Below are positions 1 through 8,779 of a stretch of 19,422 nucleotides of DNA, piece by piece. The number at the start of each line of letters is the position of its first letter. Positions within the stretch are counted from its first letter, which is position 1. The notes under the pieces are model-generated. The model had not been told where the DNA came from, searched no databases, and saw nothing but the letters and a program-made list of their open reading frames with translations. Source of the stretch: Fomitopsis serialis (Eukaryota > Basidiomycota > Agaricomycetes > Polyporales > Fomitopsidaceae); the NCBI RefSeq assembly GCF_022376445.1, contig NW_025955591.1:1-19422 (forward strand), in the 5' to 3' direction. Made by a program: the position numbers and the translations under genes.

Positions 1-131
1 GATACTAGCACAGGTCAGTGGGTACTGAACACTTTTAAGTGCTGACAACCTCTCCATCCACGCCTCACGCATCCAGAGCCCTAGTCAAACACGTCCCACG
101 AGCCTCACCAAAAGTAAACCACACCGCCGAC

Positions 132-1021
132 ATGTCCTACCAACCACTGGCAGATTACACAGCGCAGGGGCCCCACCCCGCGCAGGCGAATCCTAACACG
201 GGCCACGCGAGGATCACCGGGGCCTTCGAGGCATGCAATTCAAGATCGACAACCGGGACAGCAACACGATGCTTTACATGCGGCTGCAGCCGGGCTACGA
301 GGTGCTCACGAAGCCGGGCTCACTCGTCTCGATGGAGGCGACTGTGCAGGTCAAGGGCAAGATGAACTTCACTTTGAAGAAACTCTTCACCGGCGGAGAG
401 GTGCGTGAGCGGAGCTGATCGCCCGGCTTGCAGTGTCTGGGTATAGTTGTTGACGCGAATCTGGTGACCTGTAGTTGACATTCGCCCACTTCTTCGGGCC
501 CGGAGAGGTCGTGGTGGCGCCCGCGACGTGGGGCGACATCGCGCAGATCCAGATGGATGGAAGCTCGCCGTGGTACTACGGCAAGCACGCGTTCCTCGCG
601 TGCACACCAGGCATTCACATGTCCACCAAGTCGCAGAGTTTCGGCAAAGCGCTCTGTACGCCCCCCTCCCCCTAGCCCACATATCTCCACTAATCACACC
701 GTTTGCGTGCGCAGTCTCCGGCTCCGGCCTGTTCGTCGGCGAGGCGCAGGGCGCAGGGATGCTCTTCGTGCACGGCATGGGCGCGGTGATCGCGCGCGAG
801 CTGCAGCCGGGCGAGCAGTGGATCGTGAACAACGACCACCTCGTCGCGTGGAACTGCCAGTACAATGTGGAGAGGATCCAGGCGGGCGGCATCGTCTCGA
901 CGCTGCAGAGCGACGAGGGCGCGGTGTGCAGGTTCACAGGCCGGGGATGGTGTACGTCCAGTCGAGGAGCCCGCAGCATTTGATAAACTGGATTTCGGAG
1001 CACCTGCCGACGTCCGGGTGA
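132..1021 (+). CDS. AIM24-family (TRAP-like fold) protein, frame broken twice
   Basis: Three exons: 132-400, 475-655 and 715-1021, with introns 401-474 (GTGCGT..TAG, phase 0) and 656-714 (GTACGC..CAG, phase 1). Motifs typical of the AIM24/DUF124 family are visible in order: FKIDNRDSNTMLYMRLQPGY, KKLFTGGE, FFGPGEVVVAPATWGDI, KSQSFGKAL, SGSGLFVGEAQG, ARELQPGEQWIVNN and ERIQAGG. The family forms a beta-rich domain related to trp RNA-binding attenuation protein. Yeast Aim24 acts in mitochondrial inner-membrane organisation. No clear mitochondrial presequence is visible here and the role is unknown. The frame slips after GAFE (about 228-231) and again after CRFTG (941-946). One extra base at each point gives a 252-residue product with the usual motif order. 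No GT donor exists between the start codon and the first slip, so an intron cannot explain it. The next gene lies 433 bp downstream on the same strand. Family assignment is firm. Whether the gene is functional is uncertain. Confidence 0.88.
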
Positions 1022-1348
1022 AGGTGATAATATCGTGGGTTGAGTACTTCTCGTGCGAGATGCTGCGTTACTTTGTCATTGGAGCAATTTCGAGTCGGAA
1101 TCACAGTGTAAATCAAGCCAGATCACACAACGTCTGCCAAAGCATGGGCTTGGTCTGTAGGGAGTGTCGCATGGACACCATGCAAAGACTCACGAAGGTC
1201 CAACCCCAGTCACGCGCGACAGCTCATTCCTGCTTGATGGATTCTTGCGTCGTGTGGCAGCCAACAGCGTCGTGGACATGAGAGTATAGTTGTCAGGCTT
1301 CGCGGTCGCGGCGAGGAGAGCGACTCGGACGCGACACGTCATTTGACG

Positions 1349-1362
1349 CGGTCAGCTGACCG
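1349..1362. repeat. Perfect 14-bp palindrome
   Basis: The sequence CGGTCAGCTGACCG reads the same on both strands. It lies 93 bp upstream of the start codon of the gene at 1455 and contains the E-box core CAGCTG, so a dimeric transcription factor is a possible ligand. Confidence 0.7.
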
Positions 1363-1381
1363 TGCGCGGCGCGGCGCGGCG

Positions 1382-1389
1382 TTACGTAA
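1382..1389. promoter_or_regulatory. TTACGTAA octamer (bZIP-type site)
   Basis: This octamer lies 66 bp before the ATG at 1455, inside the longer palindrome GTTACGTAAC. TTACGTAA is a known type of bZIP (CREB/ATF, Yap-like) recognition sequence. Identical octamers occur in two other intergenic regions of this window. Confidence 0.4.
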
Positions 1390-1454
1390 CTTGGGTATCG
1401 ACCAACTACGAACGTTGGTATCCCTTCCCCTCCAGTTCCCCCATTCGATTTACC

Positions 1455-2968
1455 ATGTCGCGCTCGACCACGGCAACTACGACCTACAACCTCGTAAAGT
1501 ACTCGCGATCATGCACAAATGGTCGCTCGGAAGCCGAGCAGGAGTGGCAACATTTTACGAACCCGATCATCACTCTTGTCGTGGACGCGAGAAAAAAGGC
1601 GAACGTAGGCGAGCTCGAGTCCTTGAGGACACGCGTGATCTGGACCCTGAGTGCAAGCAAGGACTCTATGGACGTCGACCAGCGCGAAGTCGTTTTTGTG
1701 GGTTTTCTCGTTATTATGGCGCTCCGAGACTTGAGCACCAACGTGGTTGTATTATGCAGGAAGATCTAGACATGCATGTGCTCTCACTTACACCGCCTAC
1801 GCATGGTCTCCCCTGAAAGCCGTCTACAGAGATACGGTCGTCGGCATTCGCTACATGCACCCCCGCGTGGTGCCCGCAGGCTCTGCACCGGTGCGCATAC
1901 ATCCATCATCCGCATCTGCCATGCTGACTGTAAAGCATTCAGACATTCAAGAGGTTTCAGATAACCTTTCAAACAGCAGAGCTCGCAGCCGCCTTCATCG
2001 ACTCCGTGAAACTCATCTGCCCGTGCAAAGCCAACCCTGCTCCTGTGGGACGCCACACTCAAATGGCTCGGTCTAAAACTGCTATACCTGGCGTTGCTCC
2101 TACATCCGCTTTCTCCGCTCAGCTGCAGCTGTCTGATCCGGCCATCCCTCCGCAAACACCGACGCGCATATACCCTGTAGCGTCTCAGACAACAGACCGC
2201 CGCACTCTGTTTTCTGATCCAGCACCATGCTCGAATGACTCCGGTTCCTTGTCTCACGCCGTATATCCAACTGAGAAGCTGCCTGCTTTGACAGACCGCT
2301 TGAACCACGCATACATGCCGAGCCAGTCCCATACTCCATACGTTCGACTAACCATAGGCAATATTCCCGCTGCGGTATCAAACTCGCAAACTGCTCCACT
2401 GGTCCCCGCTTCGATCTACTCACAGCGTCAAGCCATTGCGCCCATTTCAACCGTCTCGTGCTCCCAACTATCTGATGATCCTCGCTACCGTGACTCTCGA
2501 CCTACCTCGGCATGCGCCACATCTTCAGCTATGGCTGCGGACTATTCTGGACGCCCTTACTCTGATGTTTCTCAGCCTCCCTCAGATAGGCACTCTCTGG
2601 AACAGCGTATTCCTGGATACATCACGACCTCGGCTCCTGTGTCTCACATGTACGATGGCAACCACAGCTCTGAATCTAGTACACGTGTTGCTCTTACACC
2701 CGCTCAAGGAGGCTTCCCCCCGCGTCCTCCCTCCGTGCCTGCGCTAACTACGCCTCTGCGACCTCCGTCCTTTACGGCACCTGTACTTGCGAACAACCGT
2801 GAACTTGACGCCGCACTCACTAGGCAACCTTCGGCATCGTCAGACTTTCTTGGGGCCCTGGAGGAGACGAGATCCATATACGATCTTTCCCGCAGCGATA
2901 TGGAGTATCTCATAGCAAAAGTCGTGCGCGAGGACGGATTCGCCGATCTGGTGAGGATATTACGTTGA
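1455..2968 (+). CDS. PH-like-domain protein, tentatively Rec114-like
   Basis: Preferred model: exons 1455-1697, 1760-1890 and 1961-2968, about 460 residues. The first 150 or so residues alternate strand-like stretches (PIITLVVD, RTRVIWTLS, AVYRDTVVGIRYMHP) and end in a helix, ITFQTAELAAAFIDSVKL, followed by CPCKAN. This pattern resembles a PH domain closing with its C-terminal helix. A long Ser/Thr/Pro-rich region follows. The protein ends in a short helical motif, MEYLIAKVVREDGFADLVR. A PH domain, disordered linker and C-terminal 'x-D-x-F-x-x-LV' helix is the plan of Rec114, the Spo11 accessory factor in meiotic break formation. Intron 2 (1891-1960, GTGCGC..TTTCAG, phase 0) is solid. Intron 1 is not: the good donor at 1698 and acceptor at 1759 need one extra base near CCCC 1810-1813. 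Donors at 1702 or 1651 avoid this but are weaker. The Rec114 assignment is inference from architecture and could be wrong. Confidence 0.6.
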
Positions 2969-3146
2969 AGACCACTTTGGTGCTCATAGGCTTCACTTCC
3001 AGCTGGAGAAAATCGATTCGATGTGGGCGATAAAAGCATGTCTCGGTGAGACAGCATAACACGGTCTGCTATTATCTCAGGAACATCCCAAAAAAGCAAA
3101 TTTAAATAGTGCCCGCACATCTAGTGTTTCACGAGCAACCAGATGC

Positions 3147-3967
3147 TCACGCAAGCAGCTTCTGCACTTCCTTCGCGCCACATTCTTTGGCGGCCTTGAG
3201 TGCGTCCCAGCCTGTCTCGTCCAGCTGCGCCTTGTCCGCGCCGTAGCGAAGCAGCAGCTCGACACCTTCCACGTCGTCATTCATCGCTGCCATATGCAGG
3301 GCAGTCTGCCCGCCGGAAGGGTAGGTGCAGTTCACGTTCACGCCGCGATCGCGCAGAAGCTCCTCCGCTTCGGCATAGTCGCTCTGCGCCATCAGTCCGA
3401 GGAAGGCCTGCTCGAGGCGCCAGGATTCGGGCTGAGACTCTTCGAATATCTCGTCGTCCTGCGTTCGACAAGCCGTGAAAAGCCCTTGTAAGTGCAGACA
3501 GAGACGACGAATGTACGCAGACGCACGATGATATCCCCGAGGTCAATCCCGCCCTGTACGCCACCCTCGTTCGTTACGCCGACGATCATCCGTCCACGGC
3601 GGTCCAGCGTCTTCCCCCTGCACAGCGGGCACTTCGAGCGGTCGCCGCCTGTCTTCACGTAGTCGGTGATGCACGCCCAGTGGAAGTGATGGTTGTTCGG
3701 GCGGCCGTTGTTGCAATAGAGTTCGACGTCGTCGATGATGTACGAGGAGCTCTCTTCCTCGCGCGGGGCGACGTGCAAAGACTCGTGACAGATCGCGCAG
3801 TCTTCAGGCGAGTAGGAAGGTGGCGCGGGCGCGGGGAGGGGCATGGCCAGTGATGATTGTGTGTGCAAGTCTGCGGTGAGTGAAAGGACGTCAGGAAGCG
3901 CAAAGAAAAACGGGGACGACGCCACCGACGCGTCGTCCGCTGCCCCGGCGGAGCTTGAAACGCTCAT
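3147..3967 (-). CDS. RING-H2 finger and ankyrin-repeat protein, probable E3 ubiquitin ligase
   Basis: Two exons on the minus strand, 3967-3527 and 3458-3147, joined over a 68-bp phase-0 intron (GTGCGT..CAG). The product is 250 residues. A RING-type zinc site is complete: C57, C60, C85, H93 or H94, H96, C99, C113 and C116 (motifs DCAIC, HHFHWAC and KCPLCRG). Exon 2 encodes two ankyrin repeats, around GGQTALHMAAMNDDVEGVELL and the DETGWDALKAAKE stretch. RING fingers recruit ubiquitin-charged E2 enzymes and ankyrin repeats bind partner proteins, so a cytosolic E3 that selects substrates through the repeats is the likely role. The N-terminal 41 residues are Ser/Ala-rich. Met42 is an alternative start. 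The gene is convergent with the Rec114-like gene (178 bp between stop codons) and divergent from the SUMO-motif gene at 4577. Confidence 0.88.
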
Positions 3968-4576
3968 TCTTCCTCACTGAAGAGTAGCAAACGTATCATT
4001 TCTAGTCTGTAGCCAAGTTTTGCGTGTTCGTGGACATCAGCGTACTTAGGAGACGTATAAGTAGTTCGATCACTTTTTCAAAAGAATGCTGGCGAAAGCA
4101 TCCCATTTGAGGAGCATAACGCGATCACGTGCTTGCAATATACGGATGTGTTGAGTAGGTGCCTGTACTTACATGATTCGCGCGACGCGCACCCATGCAA
4201 GACATTACTGTAACTTAATATGATGTCTGCAACAGAGACTAGATTGGAAAGCCAAAGACTTAGACTCGGATATGATACAGGGCCTAGGCTCGGAGTGTCA
4301 ACAATGGTATTACGTAAGGACGTGGCGGGGGTCTGCTAGCAACGGCCCTAACTTATTAGACTAAGCAACGTCGTCGACTCCAGGCAGTCGCGTTTCAAAC
4401 CCTTCATGCACATGCCACAGCTGCATACCACGCCTAGTGACCTCCTCCCACGGCGGACGTATATCACGCTCACAACACGCTCATCTCGGCCCCTGGCAGT
4501 TACTGCAACTGCGCTCATCACCGCCTGGATAGCCATTCACTGACTCGGAGTCGTCACTTGCTTCCTTCGGGGCACA
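3968..4576. promoter_or_regulatory. Divergent intergenic region between RING-ankyrin and DUF7918 genes
   Basis: These 609 bp separate two start codons on opposite strands, so they should hold both promoters. A TTACGTAA octamer lies at 4310-4317. I see no convincing TATA box, no conserved ORF and no repeat family. The ORFs here are short and have no recognisable motif. Confidence 0.45.
4310..4317. promoter_or_regulatory. TTACGTAA octamer (bZIP-type site)
   Basis: Second of three identical octamers. It lies 260 bp upstream of the ATG at 4577 and about 343 bp upstream of the ATG at 3967 on the other strand. Function is inferred from the sequence match and intergenic position. Confidence 0.35.
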
Positions 4577-5917
4577 ATGAAACATCGCGAATGTGAAATA
4601 CGCGTTATATGTGATGGCCAGGAGCTCGACGAATACAATGTCCAAGTGAAGGATAATGTCGCTGAGTGCTACGTGCTCAGCGAATCGGGCAAGGTGTGTT
4701 ATGTGATGCAACCACGGATGCATGAATAATATTGACAATTACTTTCTCAGGCATTCGAGATCATGTGTAGTAATACTTCCTCGACACAGATGTCAACTAG
4801 TACTGCTGTCGACGGTCGGGAGTTTCCGAGGCGAAAAGCTATAAGGGCTGGGCGCAAGAATGAATCACTCAGGTATATTGTCGATGTGAATAACATGAAG
4901 CCACTGATGTTTTCAGATATTTCCATCACTGGTCGGTTCTCTCTGCGAGCATTCACCGGGGAGAATCAATTCTGATTGACTTACAGATGACGACGATGCT
5001 TCGAAGGAGCTATCTTCAAGTACTATCAATAACCTCGGTCTGATCCAGATCAGCGTCGTCCGCTCGAAATTGAAGAAAATGATACCCTGGAGACCATTTC
5101 ATAATGCGGAAGCGCAGAACTTTGGGGCTTTCCACGAGAGAACGAAGATAGTTGGTGTGCACTGCGTCTCGTGCGTAGGCGGTTCCTACTACTAGGATTG
5201 CTATCAACCTTAGCTTGTGCGCATTAGGTTTGGAGCAAGGACGTCACTCCCTGAACCCAAGACGAAGCTTCGAAAGGCCGCTGAGGTCGTGCACATTGAC
5301 GACTGGTCTGCGCCGTACATCATCTTCAAGTTTCAGTATAGGCCCCGCGGTGAGACGAGCAGCTTGTTGATCTTGCTGTCAAGTTGTCTAATTCATGACT
5401 AGCCATGCTTCAGGCGCAAGGCATTGTTCAGCCGATTGCGGCCGGGTGGCCACGCGAAAACTCAGATCCATCTGACGACCCGCTCGCCGCACGAGACGCC
5501 TCACTACCAGCACAGGCTCAGTGTCCAGACGGGGTCGCACGTCGCAAGCGATACGACGACAGTGGGTCAGGCCGGCAACTAAAGCGGCCCAGGCCAGATG
5601 GCAGCTCATCGTCTTTGCTCTTGGACCCCCTCGTTGACAATACAGAGGATGCAAAGCCACTTGTGCTCAAAGATGAGGACGACGATAGCGCAGAAGATCT
5701 GGATGTTCTGGAGGTGCGTTCTTTGTATCGTCGACTATGCTACTCATCAAACGGCAAAGGCACTTTACAGGCTCAAATACAGGCTATACGGCAGAGGATG
5801 GACAGAGCTAGAAGGAAGAGGATGCGAGGTAGTCAGCCTCGTGTCGTCAAGAGAGAACCATCCCCGATTCATGTTGGCGGCTTTGATGGAGGTGTCATAG
5901 ACTTGACTGATGACTGA
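4577..5917 (+). CDS. DUF7918-type basidiomycete protein with C-terminal SUMO-interacting motif
   Basis: Six exons: 4577-4693, 4751-4931, 4987-5170, 5228-5349, 5403-5713 and 5771-5917. Introns are 53-57 bp and the product is 353 residues. Features that I associate with DUF7918 proteins are present: an N-terminal strand with DGQELDEY, NMKPLMFSDISIT followed by an Asp run, LGLIQISVVRS, FHERTKIVGVHCVSFG, and FKFQYRPRAMLQAQGI. The tail is charged, with a coiled stretch (AQIQAIRQRMDRARRKR) and KREPSPIHV. It ends in GGVIDLTDD, which matches a SUMO-interacting motif (hydrophobic V-I-x-L plus acidic residues). The molecular role of this family is unknown. SUMO binding is inferred from the motif. The last intron (5714-5770) is 57 nt with no stop, so it could be retained in frame; I removed it because its GTGCGT donor and TTTACAG acceptor match its neighbours. 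Confidence 0.85.
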
Positions 5918-6841
5918 CGCTTGGGGTTCCATGTTGTTTTCTGCAAAGCATGTATATGAGGGACGAAGGCCCCGGCTGCTTCAGACTCAGAATATTCCTT
6001 GATGTATGGATGCTGTCAGCGTACCGTTGTACTAGTACTGTAAGCTGACACTTATCTGTCTGCTTTTCCCCCACTGTAGCAGCGGCATCCCGCACCCGAT
6101 GAAACATTTTATGTTGAGTCAGACTGATCTCCGGAATCAGTGATGACATGTACAGCAACTTCGTGCGCTCAGACTACTGTACATCGCAAGCAAATGCACC
6201 GCATTGGATCATTAGCATTTCGAGCACGGTACTGAAGGAATCACCGGCGATCACTTACTTACTATAGAAGTTGCCTCCGGCCTTGGCCAATTACAGGAAC
6301 GCCTTGTTCAGAACTGGTTCAGAAGCCGCTCAGCGGCGAAGTGGTGGATCAGGGTGGATCGGCTCGGCGATCATTGATCTATAGATCTACGTGTGTACAC
6401 CCGCGCACGAGCGCTCCCCTCAACCACCACATACTGAACGCCGTGTGACATACATAACTCAGCTGACGCCTGTACTGCGAATCCGCACCCCACAGGCACA
6501 CCGTCGCGCTGGCGTGAGCATGAATCCGGATTGCGAAGGCTACAGGAGGCCCCTGGGAGGTCCCGTCCCATAACAGCTGGCACCTTCCAAAGAAACATCC
6601 AGGCCGTTCCATTGTCGGGAAATAATGTAAGCCTGGATGAACTGTGCTAATTCATGCTGACTGGAACACCCTGTGTACGTTGTGTACGAGTACTCACTGT
6701 GTTTATTATAACTTGCAGGTATCATGAACCTCCTGCCGCCGTCGTTGCCATGGAGATTGACAATATTGAAGGTCTGTGGACAGTACTGACGTATCAGCTA
6801 CCATGTGTCGCTGGTTCAAGTCCTGCCCGTGGCGGGACGCG

Positions 6842-6860
6842 CGCATATATGATATATGCG
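6842..6860. repeat. Inverted repeat, 8-bp arms, 3-nt spacer
   Basis: CGCATATA and TATATGCG are separated by TGA. The arms pair perfectly. The AT core could open easily or act as a TATA-like element 267 bp before the ATG at 7127. Confidence 0.65.
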
Positions 6861-6865
6861 GGCCA

Positions 6866-6938
6866 CCGAGTGCGGCGGGCGGATGGTAAGGGGGGTGACG
6901 TGTGCAAGGCGTACGTCACCCTTGTACCATCCACTCGG
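6866..6938. repeat. Large interrupted inverted repeat, about 23 paired bases
   Basis: Three nested pairings are visible: CCGAGT (6866-6871) with ACTCGG (6933-6938), GGATGGTA (6881-6888) with TACCATCC (6925-6932), and GGGTGACGT (6893-6901) with ACGTCACCC (6913-6921). The inner arms contain TGACGT and ACGTCA, the half-sites of CRE/ATF-type bZIP factors in opposite orientation. It could be a paired protein-binding site, a cruciform-forming element or the remnant of a small inverted-repeat element. Confidence 0.65.
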
Positions 6939-6979
6939 ACGCTTTGCACTGGCACCCACCGCTCTCCGCCAGCCCCGTC

Positions 6980-6999
6980 TGTCAGCACGCACGCTGACA
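6980..6999. repeat. Inverted repeat, 7-bp arms, 6-nt spacer
   Basis: TGTCAGC and GCTGACA are separated by ACGCAC. This is the third dyad within 160 bp of the same promoter, 128 bp before the start codon at 7127. Confidence 0.55.
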
Positions 7000-7126
7000 C
7001 ATTCCAGAGTGGGGCCTCCCTCCTGCACTATTTCACCCCTACCTCCTCCCCGCCCAAGCCCTTCCGACCCCGCGTTTCTCCCTGCTCCTCACCTCGCAGC
7101 ATATTCTACTACCATCGCACACAAGA

Positions 7127-8779
7127 ATGTCTGCCGTCAAAATTGAATACGACGCCAAGGGCATGCCTTTCCGGAGGCTTGGCCCCAGTGGCTTGCGCGT
7201 CCCTGTCTTCTCTCTTGGAGGGTGTGCGTGATCTTCCCTGTCTCTGCTTCCTCGGACCCCAAGTCGCTAAGAACCGCGTACTATAGGGCTTACCATTGGC
7301 GGCACCGTCAAAGGTGACCCTGTGAAGGACATCATCAAGGTTGCCTTCGAAAATGGCATCAATATGTTCGACACCGCGGAGGGCTACTCGAGCGGAGAAT
7401 CTGAGGTTGAGATGTCAGTCCGTCGCGAGCTCTACCAATTACACCCCTGGTCTGACTCTCTCGATGCAGGGGCCGCGTCATCCGCGAGCTCGGTCTGCGA
7501 CGGTCGGATCTGGTAATTTCCACCAAGATTTACTTTGGCTGGAAGAAATCGAAGACCTCGCCGAACGACACTGGCTTGTCGCGCAAACAGTACGCATCCA
7601 TTTCTCTCCGCCTATTTTTCGCGTCTGATCCGCATATACAGCATCATTGAAGGTACCCAGGCGTCCCTAGAGCGGCTCGGTATGGACTACGTCGACATCA
7701 TCTTTGCCCACCGGCCGGACTTGAGCGGTACGTATGCCAGAAGCATACGCGCAGAGTGATATTGACGTGTTTGCTTAGTGCCGATGGAAGAGGTCGTCCG
7801 CGCGTTCAACTACGTCATCGACAAAGGCTGGGTACGTCAGACACGTTCTAGTCTGCAGACGGCATTGTAACCAGTCACCAGGCATTCTACTGGGCAACCT
7901 CGGAGTGGTCGGCGCAGCAGATCGAGGAGGCGTACCGTGCGTTCTAACACCATTTACCCATGGTGCCAGCGTGCTTACATGTCGGGTACAGATGTCGCAG
8001 ACAAGCTCGGTTTGGTCGGCCCGGTCGCTGAGCAGTGCCAGCACCAGTACGTCATTCACATTGTCTTGCTCGCCCATCTGCACCTATTCTCACCATGCCA
8101 CTTTCAGCATGTTCCATCGCGAACGACCCGAGAAGGAATACGCGTAAGTAGCTCCTCCGACCAGCCGTGCCCCATCTGATTTATCATCCCACGTCAGGCC
8201 CATATACGCCAAGTACCAGATCGGAACGACCGTGTGGTCCGCGCTCGCGGGCGGGCTGCTCACGGGCAAGTACAACGACGGCATCCCCGAAGGCTCGCGC
8301 TACGCAAACGAAGACACCAAGGTGTTCTACAAGGAGATCCTGCAGACGATCGACGAGGGCGAGGGCAAGCGGAAGCTCAACAAGGTCAAGGAGCTCTCCG
8401 AGTTTGCGGAGAAGGGTGCGTGCACTTACTCGCTCAGGACTCTGCCGCGGGCGACGCTGACATGCGGGACCGACAGAGCTGGGCTGCACGGCGACGGCGC
8501 TCGCGCTCGCGTGGGTCGCCGTGAACCCGAACACGAGCACGGTCATCCTCGGCGCATCGAAGCCGGAGCAGGTCGTCGAGAACCTGAAGGCGATCGAGGT
8601 CATCCCGAAGCTGACGCCTGAGGTCCTCGAGAAGATCGAGAAGATCCTCGACAACAAGCCGGCGCTTGAGGTACGTTACTATTTACTTTCACCCGCGGAA
8701 GCGTGGTTGACTGAGGGATCGCTCGGTGCAGTCATCATGGGGACGTCCATCTTTGGATAGCTTCGGAAGGAAATATTAG
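7127..8779 (+). CDS. Aldo-keto reductase, potassium-channel beta-subunit (AKR6) type
   Basis: Eleven exons: 7127-7223, 7287-7413, 7470-7589, 7642-7727, 7779-7831, 7882-7936, 7992-8046, 8108-8143, 8198-8415, 8477-8670 and 8732-8779. Introns are 50-63 bp and every junction keeps frame, giving 362 residues, a full-length (beta/alpha)8 barrel. The product is expected to be a cytosolic NADPH-dependent carbonyl reductase. The catalytic tetrad is visible: D61 and Y66 (FDTAEGYSSGESE), K94 (VISTKIYFG) and H138 (FAHRPD). Other family marks are FRRLGPSGLRVP, LSRKHIIEGTQASLERL, FYWATSEWSAQQIEEA, MFHRERPEKEY, TTVWSALAGGLLTGKY and STVILGASKPEQ. Animal Kv-beta subunits carry Asn where this protein has His138, so this one looks like an ordinary active reductase. 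The substrate cannot be read from sequence. The family call is very secure. Confidence 0.96.

Larger units (their letters stand above)
1022..1454 (+). promoter_or_regulatory. Intergenic region, promoter of the Rec114-like gene
   Basis: No gene is seen in these 433 bp. The last 110 bp hold a perfect 14-bp palindrome (1349-1362, containing the E-box CAGCTG), a GCGCGGC-rich run at about 1363-1380, and the 10-bp palindrome GTTACGTAAC (1381-1390). A bZIP-type octamer, TTACGTAA, sits inside the last one. No TATA box is obvious. Regulatory function is inferred from position and symmetry only. Confidence 0.45.
5918..7126. other. Gene-poor intergenic region and promoter of the aldo-keto reductase
   Basis: No gene is recognised in these 1209 bp. 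The left part (5918-6700) is plain mixed sequence. A tRNA-like T-arm and box-B sequence is at 6810-6826. Three inverted repeats follow at 6842-6860, 6866-6938 and 6980-6999. A strongly pyrimidine-rich tract covers about 7020-7100, just before the start codon at 7127; such CT-rich tracts are common upstream of well-expressed fungal genes. Confidence 0.5.

Noticed and set aside
39..365. An open frame starting at 39 as the true start of the AIM24-family gene
   Set aside because: It is in the same frame as the ATG at 132, but the upstream stretch is not typical of the family. MSYQPLADY is a more typical start.
2006..2968. A 320-codon open frame as a complete gene
   Set aside because: It starts inside a helix that continues upstream (ITFQTAELAAAFIDSV) and has a clear acceptor at 1960, so it is the last exon of the gene starting at 1455.
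4873..4916. A possible 44-nt intron (GTATAT..TTTCAG) in the DUF7918-type gene
   Set aside because: Removing it destroys the NMKPLMFSDISIT segment and puts the next exon out of frame. Keeping it and using 4932-4986 gives the family pattern.
6747..6834. A complete tRNA gene
   Set aside because: Only the T-arm and a possible acceptor stem are seen. There is no D-arm, anticodon arm or box A, and the T-stem has one mismatch.
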